From positions 1 through 64,000 of the forward strand of contig JAIUOD010000002.1 in the NCBI GenBank assembly GCA_020161405.1: 64,000 nucleotides of DNA, written 5' to 3'. Positions 7,812 to 16,083 of this stretch are shown here, in pieces. Origin of the DNA: Pseudomonadota bacterium. GTDB taxonomy: Bacteria > Pseudomonadota > Alphaproteobacteria > Caulobacterales > Aquidulcibacteraceae. The translations under genes were made by a program, and so were the position numbers. Position 1 is the first letter of the stretch. The number at the start of each line of letters is the position of its first letter. The notes under the pieces are model-generated. The model was not told the DNA's origin. It was given only the letters and a program-made list of their open reading frames with translations, and did not search any database.

Positions 7812-8654
7812 TTATCTTGGGCGGTAAGCATGATTTTTTATAAGATTAAATACCCAATCGATTGCTTGGCGATTTTTTTCTAAATCGGGGGTCACAAATT
7901 CTTGACCACGATTAACGATTTTGACTGTGTCTTCTGACCACCTTTCATTCCTGCGATGGTAAGTCATTCCACTGCCCCCATGTTTTGGGTTGAGCCATTT
8001 AGGAATATTCCAAGTTGAAACATTCATATTTTCTTGTGTCAATTGGTAGCCTTGCTTAAAAGTTCCAAAGCTAGCAAGTTCATGTGGCCAGTTTTCATGT
8101 TGCATGACATCGGAAGCTACATAGATTGTATTATTTGCGTCCCAATTTGAGGTAGTGTGCGGGTGGCCTTCGAGCCAAGGTTTGGTCTCTAATATATGGC
8201 TTCCATCTTTGCCCAATGACAATATTTCGCCAATTTGCATCCAGCCCCATATCATATGTTTTGGCATTCCAATAAATTTCCATTTTTCAGCAAATTCAAC
8301 CTCTTGAAATAGCCCCCAAAACAAGAAAATATCACCATTTGCCACATTCTGATTTCTCAAATGCCCTTGGGCTGCGGCGGCTTGTCCAAAACTGCCGCGC
8401 CACTCACTTAGTCTTGGAACAGAAGTGATATTAATATCAGGGTCTAAATGGCATATGTTTTGTTTGCTAAATTTACCGTTTGTCAAATCTGTGATTAAGT
8501 TACATTTTATATTAACTAAATTTCCGTAATTGCGAGTATTTCCAAACATTTCTGAGCCAGGAATTGGAAGCGAATATGGAATGCCATCAATTATTGGACT
8601 TGGGCAACCGCCCGAACCTGTATCGAATCCTTTTCTGCTGAATATAATTTTCAT
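7812..8654 (-). CDS. Nmad3-like protein (nucleotide modification associated domain 3)
   Basis: A 280-aa protein that begins MKIIFSRKGFDTGSGGCPSP, with IPYSLPIPG shortly after. I recognise this N-terminal signature as the Nmad3 family, predicted from gene neighbourhoods to act with DNA base-modification systems. Other conserved features are HLDPDI, the FFW-type segment FLFWGLF, and Trp-rich motifs around 130-150. The mechanism is unknown. No modification enzyme such as a DNA glycosyltransferase or base hydroxylase lies beside it, so it may act on chromosomal or phage DNA by itself. It is separated from the Sel1 gene by 54 bp on the same strand, possibly one operon. Confidence 0.65.
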   Translation of the reverse strand: MKIIFSRKGFDTGSGGCPSPIIDGIPYSLPIPGSEMFGNTRNYGNLVNIKCNLITDLTNGKFSKQNICHLDPDINITSVPRLSEWRGSFGQAAAAQGHLRNQNVANGDIFLFWGLFQEVEFAEKWKFIGMPKHMIWGWMQIGEILSLGKDGSHILETKPWLEGHPHTTSNWDANNTIYVASDVMQHENWPHELASFGTFKQGYQLTQENMNVSTWNIPKWLNPKHGGSGMTYHRRNERWSEDTVKIVNRGQEFVTPDLEKNRQAIDWVFNLIKNHAYRPR

Positions 8655-8708
8655 GAACGCTGCGATCCCATTTTAGCTAATGGATTGAAATGAAATCAAG
8701 CAAGGATT

Positions 8709-9635
8709 TTATGGGCATCTAATTGAATTGCCTTGGCGGAGGCAGATAATGTTGTAATACGTGCCAAGCAATCGCGCTGCCATAAGGCTTGATTTGCCAT
8801 TTTTTGCGACCAAACTACGCCAAAGCCTTTGTGCTTCTCGGTCGTTTTTCAAAGCAATTTTTCCTTCGGCTAGGATTTGGGCATATTTGAGCATTGCGGG
8901 TTCAAATCCTTGATTTGAAGCCAGTCTATACCATCTTACCGAACCTTCAGTATCCTTCTGAATACCGTATTTGCCTTCCTCGAGGTAACTCGCTGCCTCA
9001 TACATTCCAATTGGGTTTCCCGCATTTGCAGCCGAAACGAACAAGTTAAATGCTTCCTGTCCCAATTTGTATGAAATTTCTTTATAAACTTCTTGATTTT
9101 GTAATGTTTCTAACGCCGACCATCCTTTGTCTATGTCGCCTCGCTTCAACACTATTAAGTTTCCGAGAAGAACCATCGCAGGCGTAAAATTTTGTGAAGC
9201 AGATTTTCGATACCACTCCTCTGCTTTCGCCGCATTCACCCAAGCTCCACCTCGAAGAACCAGACTTTTCAATTTTAAGTCTTCGTCCAAAATCTTACCT
9301 TCGAAGGTGCGCGAAGACGCTACTTCACTTTCTGTTACGCCTGCGCCGCTTTCATACAACATACCAATTAAGGTCATTGCTTTTGGGTTACCGCTTTGTG
9401 CCAAAGGCAATATTTCTTGAAATCTATAAATCCCACCAATTTTATTTATGATTTCATTTTTATTGAGATTTTGCCAATCATAAACAGACATGCCATACTC
9501 ATCAACACTTCCCGCTTTTGAAGCGCTTCGTTGTGCCGTTTGTGCTGATGCGTTTCCAAAATTAGATACCTCAGTGCAAAGAACAAAAAATAACATAATT
9601 CCAAAAACAATTAGCGGGCGCTTTGAAAACTTCAC
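8709..9635 (-). CDS. Sel1-repeat protein, exported
   Basis: A 308-aa protein with an N-terminal signal peptide (IVFGIMLFFVLC, then ASAQT) followed by Sel1-like TPR repeats. Examples are NPKAMTLIGMLYESGAGV, AEEWYRKSASQNFTPAMVLL and GNPIGMYEAASYLEEGKYG. Sel1 repeats form helical scaffolds for protein-protein contacts, here in the periplasm. It lies upstream of the Nmad3 gene on the same strand. A functional link is not evident. Confidence 0.8.
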   Translation of the reverse strand: MKFSKRPLIVFGIMLFFVLCTEVSNFGNASAQTAQRSASKAGSVDEYGMSVYDWQNLNKNEIINKIGGIYRFQEILPLAQSGNPKAMTLIGMLYESGAGVTESEVASSRTFEGKILDEDLKLKSLVLRGGAWVNAAKAEEWYRKSASQNFTPAMVLLGNLIVLKRGDIDKGWSALETLQNQEVYKEISYKLGQEAFNLFVSAANAGNPIGMYEAASYLEEGKYGIQKDTEGSVRWYRLASNQGFEPAMLKYAQILAEGKIALKNDREAQRLWRSLVAKNGKSSLMAARLLGTYYNIICLRQGNSIRCP

Positions 9636-10248
9636 GATGGTTGTACCTTCATTATAAACATATTAAGTAGGTAAAATGCAAATAATATATAGTCAAGGCT
9701 TTGCAACTTATTCAATCCGATAAAGAATTATATTTAACTTTACACCTACTGCCGCTGCAACATTACACAAGGTTCGAGTAATTAGCATTTAGTTAAAGCA
9801 TAGACTATTGACGGAATAACGGTTATGGGAAAAGTTTTTCGGAATGCTTTCTTCAACCGATTTCATTGCCAGATCCTCCGCTTTAAAGATTGGTGAATTC
9901 AGTAAGGCAGGGTCGTCATTCGATGGCAGGTTTAGTTTTATAATCATAAGGTTATTTATGTATAATTGGAGTAGATTGCAAAGCTATCCTTTTGGAAATG
10001 GCTTAACGTAACTTTCATCCATATTTTCCCTTTGATTTAGTTCAGTGCGATATCGATTGTCCATTGCGGATAATGAGTAAGGCAGGTTTGCTTTAGCTAA
10101 TCATTTGGGGCAGGGGCGATTAATTTCGTTACTCGCGGTTTTATTTTTCACCTGAAACTGGTTGACCGTTTGGCATTCGGTTTCCCTTTCGCTTCCTTTG
10201 CATACATCTCCCTTAAGCCGAATAGGGGACTAATTCCTCGTGCTTGCA
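9636..10248. other. Gene-poor 600-bp stretch
   Basis: No convincing coding region. The left part is the promoter region of the Sel1 gene. A short plus-strand open frame from 10170 lacks a ribosome binding site and runs into the hairpin leader. Nothing else was recognised. Confidence 0.5.
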
Positions 10249-10391
10249 TTCATGGGCTTATGACCATCCTCGCGGGATTGGTTCAAGGCTGCACGTTTCC
10301 GCACCTTCGATTTGTGCAACTAAGCACGCCTGTTCGCTTCGCTCTACCTTGAACCACCCGACTTAGCGGCTGGTCTTTTTATTCCCATGAA
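10249..10391 (+). promoter_or_regulatory. Nested long hairpin (leader 4) before ardA operon
   Basis: Nested arms: TTCATGGG (10249-10256) with CCCATGAA (10384-10391); GACCA (10262-10266) with TGGTC (10371-10375); TGGTTCAAGG (10279-10288) with CCTTGAACCA (10347-10356), flanked by GGG/CCC; and an inner GTGC/GCAC hairpin (10316-10327). An alternative hairpin GAAGCC/GGCTTC (10389-10394 and 10413-10418) overlaps the outer right arm and could switch against it. It ends 43 bp before the first gene of the ardA unit. Confidence 0.6.
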
Positions 10392-10434
10392 GCCCGATGG
10401 AATGGTCCAGACGGCTTCTTAAATGGAGATGAAA

Positions 10435-10626
10435 ATGACTAAAGAAACTAAAACTACCAAACCTTCTCACCGTCTTTACACCGTTACCGGTGAAGGTGAA
10501 GCCGCAAGATGGAACGACATTGGCGTCGCTTGGCCTACCAAAGATGGCAAAGGCTATTCCCTAAGCCTCAACTCAATGCCGCTTAATGGACGCATCATCA
10601 TGCGCACCGTCGAAGCTAAATCCTAA
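10435..10626 (+). CDS. Small conserved protein upstream of ardA
   Basis: A 63-aa protein with HRLYTVTGEGEAARWNDIG, AWPTKDGKGYSL and a C-terminal GRIIMRTVE. It looks like a single small beta-rich domain. I recall very similar short proteins (IGAAWPHKDGKGF type) on alphaproteobacterial conjugative elements, of unknown function. The ATG at 10435 is chosen because GGAG lies 6 bp before it. An ATG at 10423 overlaps that site. It is likely co-transcribed with ardA. Confidence 0.75.
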   Translation: MTKETKTTKPSHRLYTVTGEGEAARWNDIGVAWPTKDGKGYSLSLNSMPLNGRIIMRTVEAKS

Positions 10627-10689
10627 GCAATAGGGGGCGAAAGCCCCCGCCACTTTCCCAAAAGGATAATCGCACCAAGGAATCCAAAA

Positions 10690-11187
10690 ATGACAACCTT
10701 ATTTGCACAACCTTATGATTTCACCGCCAACGGCTTCTATTTCCACAACCTTGATGAATACATCACCAAATCATTCAATCTTAATGGCCCGCTAATTGAA
10801 GAATATGAAATCCAATTTATCGATGGCGAAGGCATTGATTGCAAACTATTCGAAGCCCTTAATATCACCCAATGTAATATCGGCGCATATTTCGACGCCA
10901 TCGAAAATTGGGATGAAAATCTAAAGCTAAAAGCAATCATCGCAGTTGGTGAATGTGGCTATCCATTCGACCTATCAAACGATAATCCCGATGCTTTTGA
11001 TGTCGATATCTATCAACTCAATTCAATGCGCGAACTTGCAGAACAATTTGTCGATGAAGGCCTATACGGATCAATCCCCCAATCGCTTCAATTCTACATC
11101 GATTACGATGCAATCGCCCGTGACCTATCCATGGATTATGCCCAAATCACAATAGATGGAACCCGCTATATTTACCGATGCGCTTAA
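10690..11187 (+). CDS. ardA: ArdA antirestriction protein
   Basis: A 165-aa, strongly acidic protein of the length expected for ArdA, a DNA mimic that inhibits type I restriction enzymes during conjugative entry. The C-terminal segment LYGSIPQSLQFYIDYDAIAR, then MDYAQITIDGTRYIYRCA, is the family signature. It lies 63 bp after the small gene at 10435 and 82 bp before the tracrRNA terminator region. Its position, with ardC, in the region expected to enter the recipient first fits its role. Confidence 0.9.
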   Translation: MTTLFAQPYDFTANGFYFHNLDEYITKSFNLNGPLIEEYEIQFIDGEGIDCKLFEALNITQCNIGAYFDAIENWDENLKLKAIIAVGECGYPFDLSNDNPDAFDVDIYQLNSMRELAEQFVDEGLYGSIPQSLQFYIDYDAIARDLSMDYAQITIDGTRYIYRCA

Positions 11188-11269
11188 GCGCGTCGGTAAT
11201 TTCTATCCGCACCATTTCTAAATAAAAAGTCATGTGATTTGATTTGCGAAACTAGCTAAACGCTTTCAA

Positions 11270-11380
11270 ATTAAAAAGAATCCCCCCGCCAAGCAAGCCT
11301 GACGGGGGTAATCCTTCAGTATTTTACCAAAGTAAAATAATTTACCGTGGCTTCACTACCGATCTTCCTAGAGCTCCATA
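11270..11380 (-). ncRNA. tracrRNA of type II-C CRISPR system
   Basis: Read on the minus strand, 11370-11345 is a 26-nt anti-repeat. It pairs with the crRNA-sense repeat over its 5' two thirds with one mismatch and one G-U wobble. It is followed by a hairpin with ATTTTAC/GTAAAAT arms (11321-11338), then a strong GC stem (CCCCCG/CGGGGG, 11283-11308) and a T-run, a rho-independent terminator. A weak promoter, TTGCAA then 16 bp then TATTTA, lies just upstream (to the right). The divergent position before cas9 is standard for II-C. The exact 5' end is uncertain. Confidence 0.88.
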
Positions 11381-11388
11381 AATACACA

Positions 11389-11394
11389 TTGACA
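11389..11394 (+). promoter_or_regulatory. Consensus -35 element before cas9
   Basis: TTGACA lies 61 bp before the cas9 start. The matching -10 about 17 bp further on is weak (CGAAAT). It overlaps the divergent tracrRNA promoter region, so the two promoters may compete. Confidence 0.4.
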
Positions 11395-11454
11395 GAACTA
11401 TTGCAAGAGTGCGAAATGATTATTTGCAATTAAAGTAATGGCTGGCGAATAATT

Positions 11455-14400
11455 ATGCAGATAGCGGAAAATATAGTTATTGGGTTTGATTTGGGGATAG
11501 CATCAGTTGGTTGGGCTATTATAGACGAAATCGAAAAAGTAATCCTTGATGCGGGCGTTTGGACATTTAATGCGCCAGAAACTGACGATAAAAAAGTGCC
11601 TTTAAATCAGAAACGACAAGAAGCGCGGTCTATGCGCCGAACTATTAAGCATCGCCGCCAAAGAATGAATGATGTTCGCGAGTTTTTGTTTGAACAAAAA
11701 TTACTGCCATCAAATTCCAAGTCAATAGCCCATGAAATAGCGTCGAGATTGAAAACTTCCCCGTGGACGTTGCGTTCCGAAGCGCTAAAGCGCAAACTTA
11801 CTGATGAGGAATTGGGGTTAGTTCTATATCATATCGCGCGCCATCGGGGCTTTCAGTCGAATCGCAAAGGTGGGGAAAATGCCGAGTCGGGCGAAGACCA
11901 AAAAGCGCTTAAAGCCATGCAAGGCCTTGGTCAATCGATAGCGGCTTATAGTACTTTTGGTCAGGCGCTCAATGAAGACGCTCAATTATCAATCCGCAAA
12001 AGAAATGTGACCAATGACTATGGAAAAACACCGAAGCGTGACTGGCTGCGCAATGAGCTTGCGATTATCGCAGAGCGCCAAAATGGCTTTGGTAATAACT
12101 TGCCATCGCATATCATTGAAGAATTCATCGTAAAGGCATTTACGCAAAGACCTTTGCAAGGCCAGGCTGACAGGGTTGCCAATTGCCCATTTGAAAAAGA
12201 TCAGAAACGTTCGTCGAAACATTCCCCATCATTTGAGTATTTTAGATTTTTGCAAAAGCTGAATCATATAAGTTTGTGGATGCCGGGTGCGCCAGATTGG
12301 ACGTTAAATTCAGAAGAAATTCAAAAAGTAGCCAAAGAATTTGGCAACCAAGCAAGTTATACTTACAAATCGCTCCGTAAAACCTTAGAATTGGATGCGA
12401 ACGCGCGTTTTCGTGGAATTGCAAAAGAAGATGAAAGCCAAGATATTGCCACTCGTAAATCAGCAAGCGCAGTTGGCACACGCGCACTAAAGCATGCATT
12501 AAGTGGTCTTTATGATACGATAGATACTGCGTCGCTTGATGATGCAATGTTCGCTATCGGATTCCACGAAACTAATGAAAGTGTTGGGACAGCACTTTCA
12601 AAATTAAATCTCCCTCAAAACGTATATGATGCTTTGATGGTTGCGGTTAGCAATAATCAATTCAAAGACGCAAAAGGGGCAGCACATATTTCAGCGAAAG
12701 CATGTCGGAATATTATTCCAGGCTTATTGCAAGGCAGAGTTTATTCAGATGCTTGCGCGGATGCGGGCTATGACCACACCGCGCCAGACGCTTCACCATT
12801 GGTTCAGCTGAAAAAGGAAATGATTGGTAAAAGCCCAAGTGAAATTCGCAAAGCATTTTCAGCAATTTTGAGCGACCCCAAACAACATCTAATCGGCTCA
12901 CCTGTAGCTAAAAAAGCACTAATCGAGGCAGTGAAACAATTTGTTGCAATTGTTAATAATCACAATGCTTTGGGTGGTAAATTGCCTGGTAAAGTTCATG
13001 TTGAAATGGCGCGTGATGTTGGCAAAAGCGCCGACGAACGCCGTAAAATCGAACAGGGAATCGAAAAGCGCAACAAAACGCTTGATAATGTTGCCAAGGA
13101 TTTCAAGGAAACCTTTGGTTACGAGCCAAGACGTGGCACACAAGATTTGCTGACATTTGAATTAGCGCAAGAACAAGGATGGCGCTGCATTTATTCCGAT
13201 GAACCCATTGATAAAAATAGGGTTTTTGACGGCATTTCATATCAAATTGATCATATTCTTCCTTGGTCGCGTTTTGGCGATGATTCATACGCTAATAAGA
13301 CACTTTGCACGGCACGTGCTAATCAAGCCAAAAAGCACCGCACCCCGGTTGAATGGGCTCAATCAAATGAAAATGGCGCACCCAATCTTGATGAATATTT
13401 GGCGCGTGTTGAATCCTGCAAGGAAATGAAGGGCATTAAAAAGCGTAATTATACACTTAAAAATGCCAAAGATGTAGAAGAAAAATTCCGCACCCGTAAT
13501 CTTAATGATACGCGTTGGGCCTGTCGTTTATTCCTTCAATCTTTGGATTTATTCTATGAAGACGCGCAAATGAAAAACCCCGACGGCAAGGAAATCCGCC
13601 GCCTTTATGCCCGCCCAGGGTCAATTATTGCCAAGGCACGCCAAGCATGGGGTGTCGAAAGCCTTAAGAAAGACGAAAATGGCAAGCGGCGAGAAGATGA
13701 TAGGCATCACGCAATTGATGCAATTACAATCGCTGTAATGTCTGAATCAATGCTGCAAGCACTGACTAAGGCGCATCAAATCGCGGAAGATAGGGGCTCA
13801 GTGCGCGCATTTGAAAATTTCGAAAAACCATGGCCAATGTTCCGTGATGATGTTATCGTGGGCATTAATAAAGTGCTTGTTGCGAGGGCGGAAGATAGAA
13901 AAGTTTCAGGGCAAAAGCACCTTGATACAATTCGCGCCCTAGATGAAGAAACGCAGGTGGTTTATGAACGTTTAACCCCTGAAAAATTATTGGATCAAAC
14001 TACCAAAAAATCCGATGAATCCGAATGGCATGAATTGATTTGTGCGCGGTTTGAACGCCCAGAACGGTCAAAACATATTATCGATGAACTTTTGCGTTGG
14101 GAAGGTGAAGGGCGACTATTGGACAATCTACCCAAAGGACCTACTGGGGATAATATTGGCAAAATTCGCGTTATTGCTAACGGTGCGAAACCTGCGGTTC
14201 GGGTTCGCGGAGGCACAGCGGATAGAGGCGATATGGCGCGGGTCGATGTTTTTTCAAAAGCTAATGCAAAAGGCAAAAAGCAATTCTTTCTTGTGCCTAT
14301 TTACCCGCATCAGGTGGCAGGTGATGATGCCCCGCCTAATAAGGCAGTTGCGGCAAATACGCCTGAAGAAAATTGGCCAGAGTTGGATTCATCCTACCAA

Positions 14401-14673
14401 TTTGAGTTTAGTATTGTTCAGAAGTCTTGGATAGAAGCGATAAAGACTGATGGAACCGTGATTGAAGGATATTATAGAGGCTTAGATAGAAGCACAGGTG
14501 GAATTCACGTATCTCCTCATAACACATTGCAAAAACTAACTAGGAACACAGGGACTAGAAGTTTAAATTCATTTACTAAATATGCAATCGACCGACTTGG
14601 AACCAAGCACAAAGTCGAAAAAGAAGTGCGAACATGGAGAGGAAAGCCGTGGGATTGGCCGCAAGAAACTTGA
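11455..14673 (+). CDS. cas9: CRISPR-associated endonuclease Cas9, type II-C
   Basis: RNA-guided DNA nuclease, 1072 aa, compact as expected for II-C. RuvC-I is FDLGIASVGWA with Asp12. The Arg-rich bridge helix follows (RSMRRTIKHRRQRM). RuvC-II is KVHVEMARD with Glu517. The HNH domain has IDHILPW with Asp599-His600 and Asn623 in the ARANQAKK segment. RuvC-III is DDRHHAIDA with His752 and Asp755. All catalytic residues are present, so the enzyme should cut. An earlier ATG at 11438 runs into a stop, which fixes the start at 11455. It heads the cas9-cas1-cas2 operon, with the tracrRNA divergent upstream. Confidence 0.98.
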   Translation: MQIAENIVIGFDLGIASVGWAIIDEIEKVILDAGVWTFNAPETDDKKVPLNQKRQEARSMRRTIKHRRQRMNDVREFLFEQKLLPSNSKSIAHEIASRLKTSPWTLRSEALKRKLTDEELGLVLYHIARHRGFQSNRKGGENAESGEDQKALKAMQGLGQSIAAYSTFGQALNEDAQLSIRKRNVTNDYGKTPKRDWLRNELAIIAERQNGFGNNLPSHIIEEFIVKAFTQRPLQGQADRVANCPFEKDQKRSSKHSPSFEYFRFLQKLNHISLWMPGAPDWTLNSEEIQKVAKEFGNQASYTYKSLRKTLELDANARFRGIAKEDESQDIATRKSASAVGTRALKHALSGLYDTIDTASLDDAMFAIGFHETNESVGTALSKLNLPQNVYDALMVAVSNNQFKDAKGAAHISAKACRNIIPGLLQGRVYSDACADAGYDHTAPDASPLVQLKKEMIGKSPSEIRKAFSAILSDPKQHLIGSPVAKKALIEAVKQFVAIVNNHNALGGKLPGKVHVEMARDVGKSADERRKIEQGIEKRNKTLDNVAKDFKETFGYEPRRGTQDLLTFELAQEQGWRCIYSDEPIDKNRVFDGISYQIDHILPWSRFGDDSYANKTLCTARANQAKKHRTPVEWAQSNENGAPNLDEYLARVESCKEMKGIKKRNYTLKNAKDVEEKFRTRNLNDTRWACRLFLQSLDLFYEDAQMKNPDGKEIRRLYARPGSIIAKARQAWGVESLKKDENGKRREDDRHHAIDAITIAVMSESMLQALTKAHQIAEDRGSVRAFENFEKPWPMFRDDVIVGINKVLVARAEDRKVSGQKHLDTIRALDEETQVVYERLTPEKLLDQTTKKSDESEWHELICARFERPERSKHIIDELLRWEGEGRLLDNLPKGPTGDNIGKIRVIANGAKPAVRVRGGTADRGDMARVDVFSKANAKGKKQFFLVPIYPHQVAGDDAPPNKAVAANTPEENWPELDSSYQFEFSIVQKSWIEAIKTDGTVIEGYYRGLDRSTGGIHVSPHNTLQKLTRNTGTRSLNSFTKYAIDRLGTKHKVEKEVRTWRGKPWDWPQET

Positions 14674-14768
14674 TTTTCTAAGTCTTAAAAATATCTTTAA
14701 GTTGTTTTTACCTTATTTTCTTTGTTTTGCTGTATTGATTAAAGCATAGATAAATAAATGGGGTGAAA

Positions 14769-15680
14769 ATGGCGTGGCGTGGAGTGCATATTTCGCAAGC
14801 TGCAAAGATTGGTTTAAAACAAAGCCAATTATTAGTTGCAATGAATGATAATGAAGTAACAATACCAATTGAAGATATTTCCTTTTTGGTATTGGATACG
14901 CCGCAATGCACCCTAACAGGAGCAATATTGGCGGAACTCGCCAATGCCAATGTTGTAATTATTCAATCCGATGACAAGCACCATCCTACTATGATGGGTC
15001 TGCCATTTCACGGGCATCATAAGCAGGCCGAAATCGCTCATTTGCAAATAGGCGTGACAGAACCATTCAAAAAACGCGCCTGGCAAGCCGTAATACAGGC
15101 CAAAATAAATAATCAAGCCGCACATTTGCTTAACCTTGGCCGTGACGCGGGGGCATTGCCCGCCATGATTGGACGTGTGAAATCGGGCGACACTCAAAAT
15201 CACGAAGCTCAAGCCGCAAGAATTTATTGGGGCAAATTGTTCTATAACTATCGCCGTGCTGATGATTCTGATTTGCGTAACTCAATGTTGAATTATGGCT
15301 ATGCAATTGTTCGTGCATTATTGGCGCGCACCATAACGGCTTCGGGACTTATTCCTGCTTTTGGGATATTTCATAATTCCATTTCTAATGCATTCAATCT
15401 TGCTGATGATCTTATCGAACCATTCCGCCCAACAGTTGATGCACTTGTTTTTCGTTTAAGTGCCGAGCTTACTGATGAAAAAGAGTTAACGCTCGACCAT
15501 CGCCGCACATTAGTTGGAATAATGAATGAATCAATCAGGTTAAATGATGAAATAATGACCCTTCAGGCAGCGACAGAGCAATGCGCACAAAGCCTTGTAA
15601 GTGCGATGCGGCATAAAAACTACGAAATTTTGAAGCTGCCAATTTTTGAAAATAATCCACAGGCAGCCGCAGCAGTATAG
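14769..15680 (+). CDS. cas1: CRISPR-associated integrase Cas1 (type II)
   Basis: Spacer-acquisition integrase, 303 aa. The metal ligands align with type II Cas1: Glu146 in NHEAQAARIYW, His202 in GIFHNSISNAF and Glu217 in DDLIEPFRP. The ATG at 14769 is preferred over the GTG at 14763 because GGGG sits 5 bp upstream and type II-C proteins typically begin MAWRG. The 95-bp gap after cas9 contains an A+T-rich CTTAAA/TTTAAG hairpin followed by T-rich sequence. This may be a weak attenuator. Confidence 0.96.
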   Translation: MAWRGVHISQAAKIGLKQSQLLVAMNDNEVTIPIEDISFLVLDTPQCTLTGAILAELANANVVIIQSDDKHHPTMMGLPFHGHHKQAEIAHLQIGVTEPFKKRAWQAVIQAKINNQAAHLLNLGRDAGALPAMIGRVKSGDTQNHEAQAARIYWGKLFYNYRRADDSDLRNSMLNYGYAIVRALLARTITASGLIPAFGIFHNSISNAFNLADDLIEPFRPTVDALVFRLSAELTDEKELTLDHRRTLVGIMNESIRLNDEIMTLQAATEQCAQSLVSAMRHKNYEILKLPIFENNPQAAAAV

Positions 15681-15696
15681 CAAAATGGGGAAATAA

Positions 15697-16026
15697 ATGA
15701 AAATTGAGGAGGCAAGATTCATGTGGCTAATGTGTTTTTTTGACTTACCAGTTGGGACGAAACCACAAAGAAAAATGGCGAATAAATTTCGTATCCATCT
15801 GAAAGATGACGGTTTTATTATGTTGCAATTTTCAGTTTATGCGCGATTATGCCGTGGCGAAGATGGATCTACCAAGCATGTTGAACGAATCAGGTCAAAA
15901 TGTCCCAAAGAAGGCTCAATTCGTTTGCTTACAATAACCGATAAGCAATATGGAAGAATGAAATTGATGCTTGGAACCGCAAAAAAAACGGAAGAAATCG
16001 CAGGAGAACAGCTTGTTTTGCTCTGA
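15697..16026 (+). CDS. cas2: CRISPR-associated protein Cas2
   Basis: A 109-aa partner of Cas1 in spacer integration, with the characteristic CFFDLPVGTKPQRK and FSVYARLC segments. The ATG at 15697 has GGGG 6 bp upstream. An internal ATG at 15721 is also preceded by GGAGG and would give MWLMCFFDLPV, so the true start is uncertain by eight codons. The stop codon lies inside the left arm of a perfect inverted repeat that separates the operon from the array. Confidence 0.95.
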   Translation: MKIEEARFMWLMCFFDLPVGTKPQRKMANKFRIHLKDDGFIMLQFSVYARLCRGEDGSTKHVERIRSKCPKEGSIRLLTITDKQYGRMKLMLGTAKKTEEIAGEQLVLL

Positions 16027-16058
16027 TTTTTTTGCGGTTAAACTGGAAAAATCAGAGC
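16020..16058. terminator. Perfect 12-bp inverted repeat between cas2 and array
   Basis: GCTCTGATTTTT (16020-16031) and AAAAATCAGAGC (16047-16058) form a 12-bp stem with a 15-nt loop over the cas2 stop codon. The cas operon and the array transcript converge here, so it may stabilise ends or stop both transcripts. It could also be part of the acquisition leader, 25 bp from the first repeat. No clean T-run follows on either strand. Confidence 0.5.
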
Positions 16059-16083
16059 AAAATCAATCTTTTATCGAATAGGT

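Noticed and set aside
10170..10352. 60-codon plus-strand frame
   Set aside because: It overlaps the nested hairpin leader, lacks a Shine-Dalgarno sequence and has atypical composition.
14674..14768. Terminator between cas9 and cas1
   Set aside because: The CTTAAA/TTTAAG hairpin is short and A+T-only; a full terminator would split an operon that is normally continuous.
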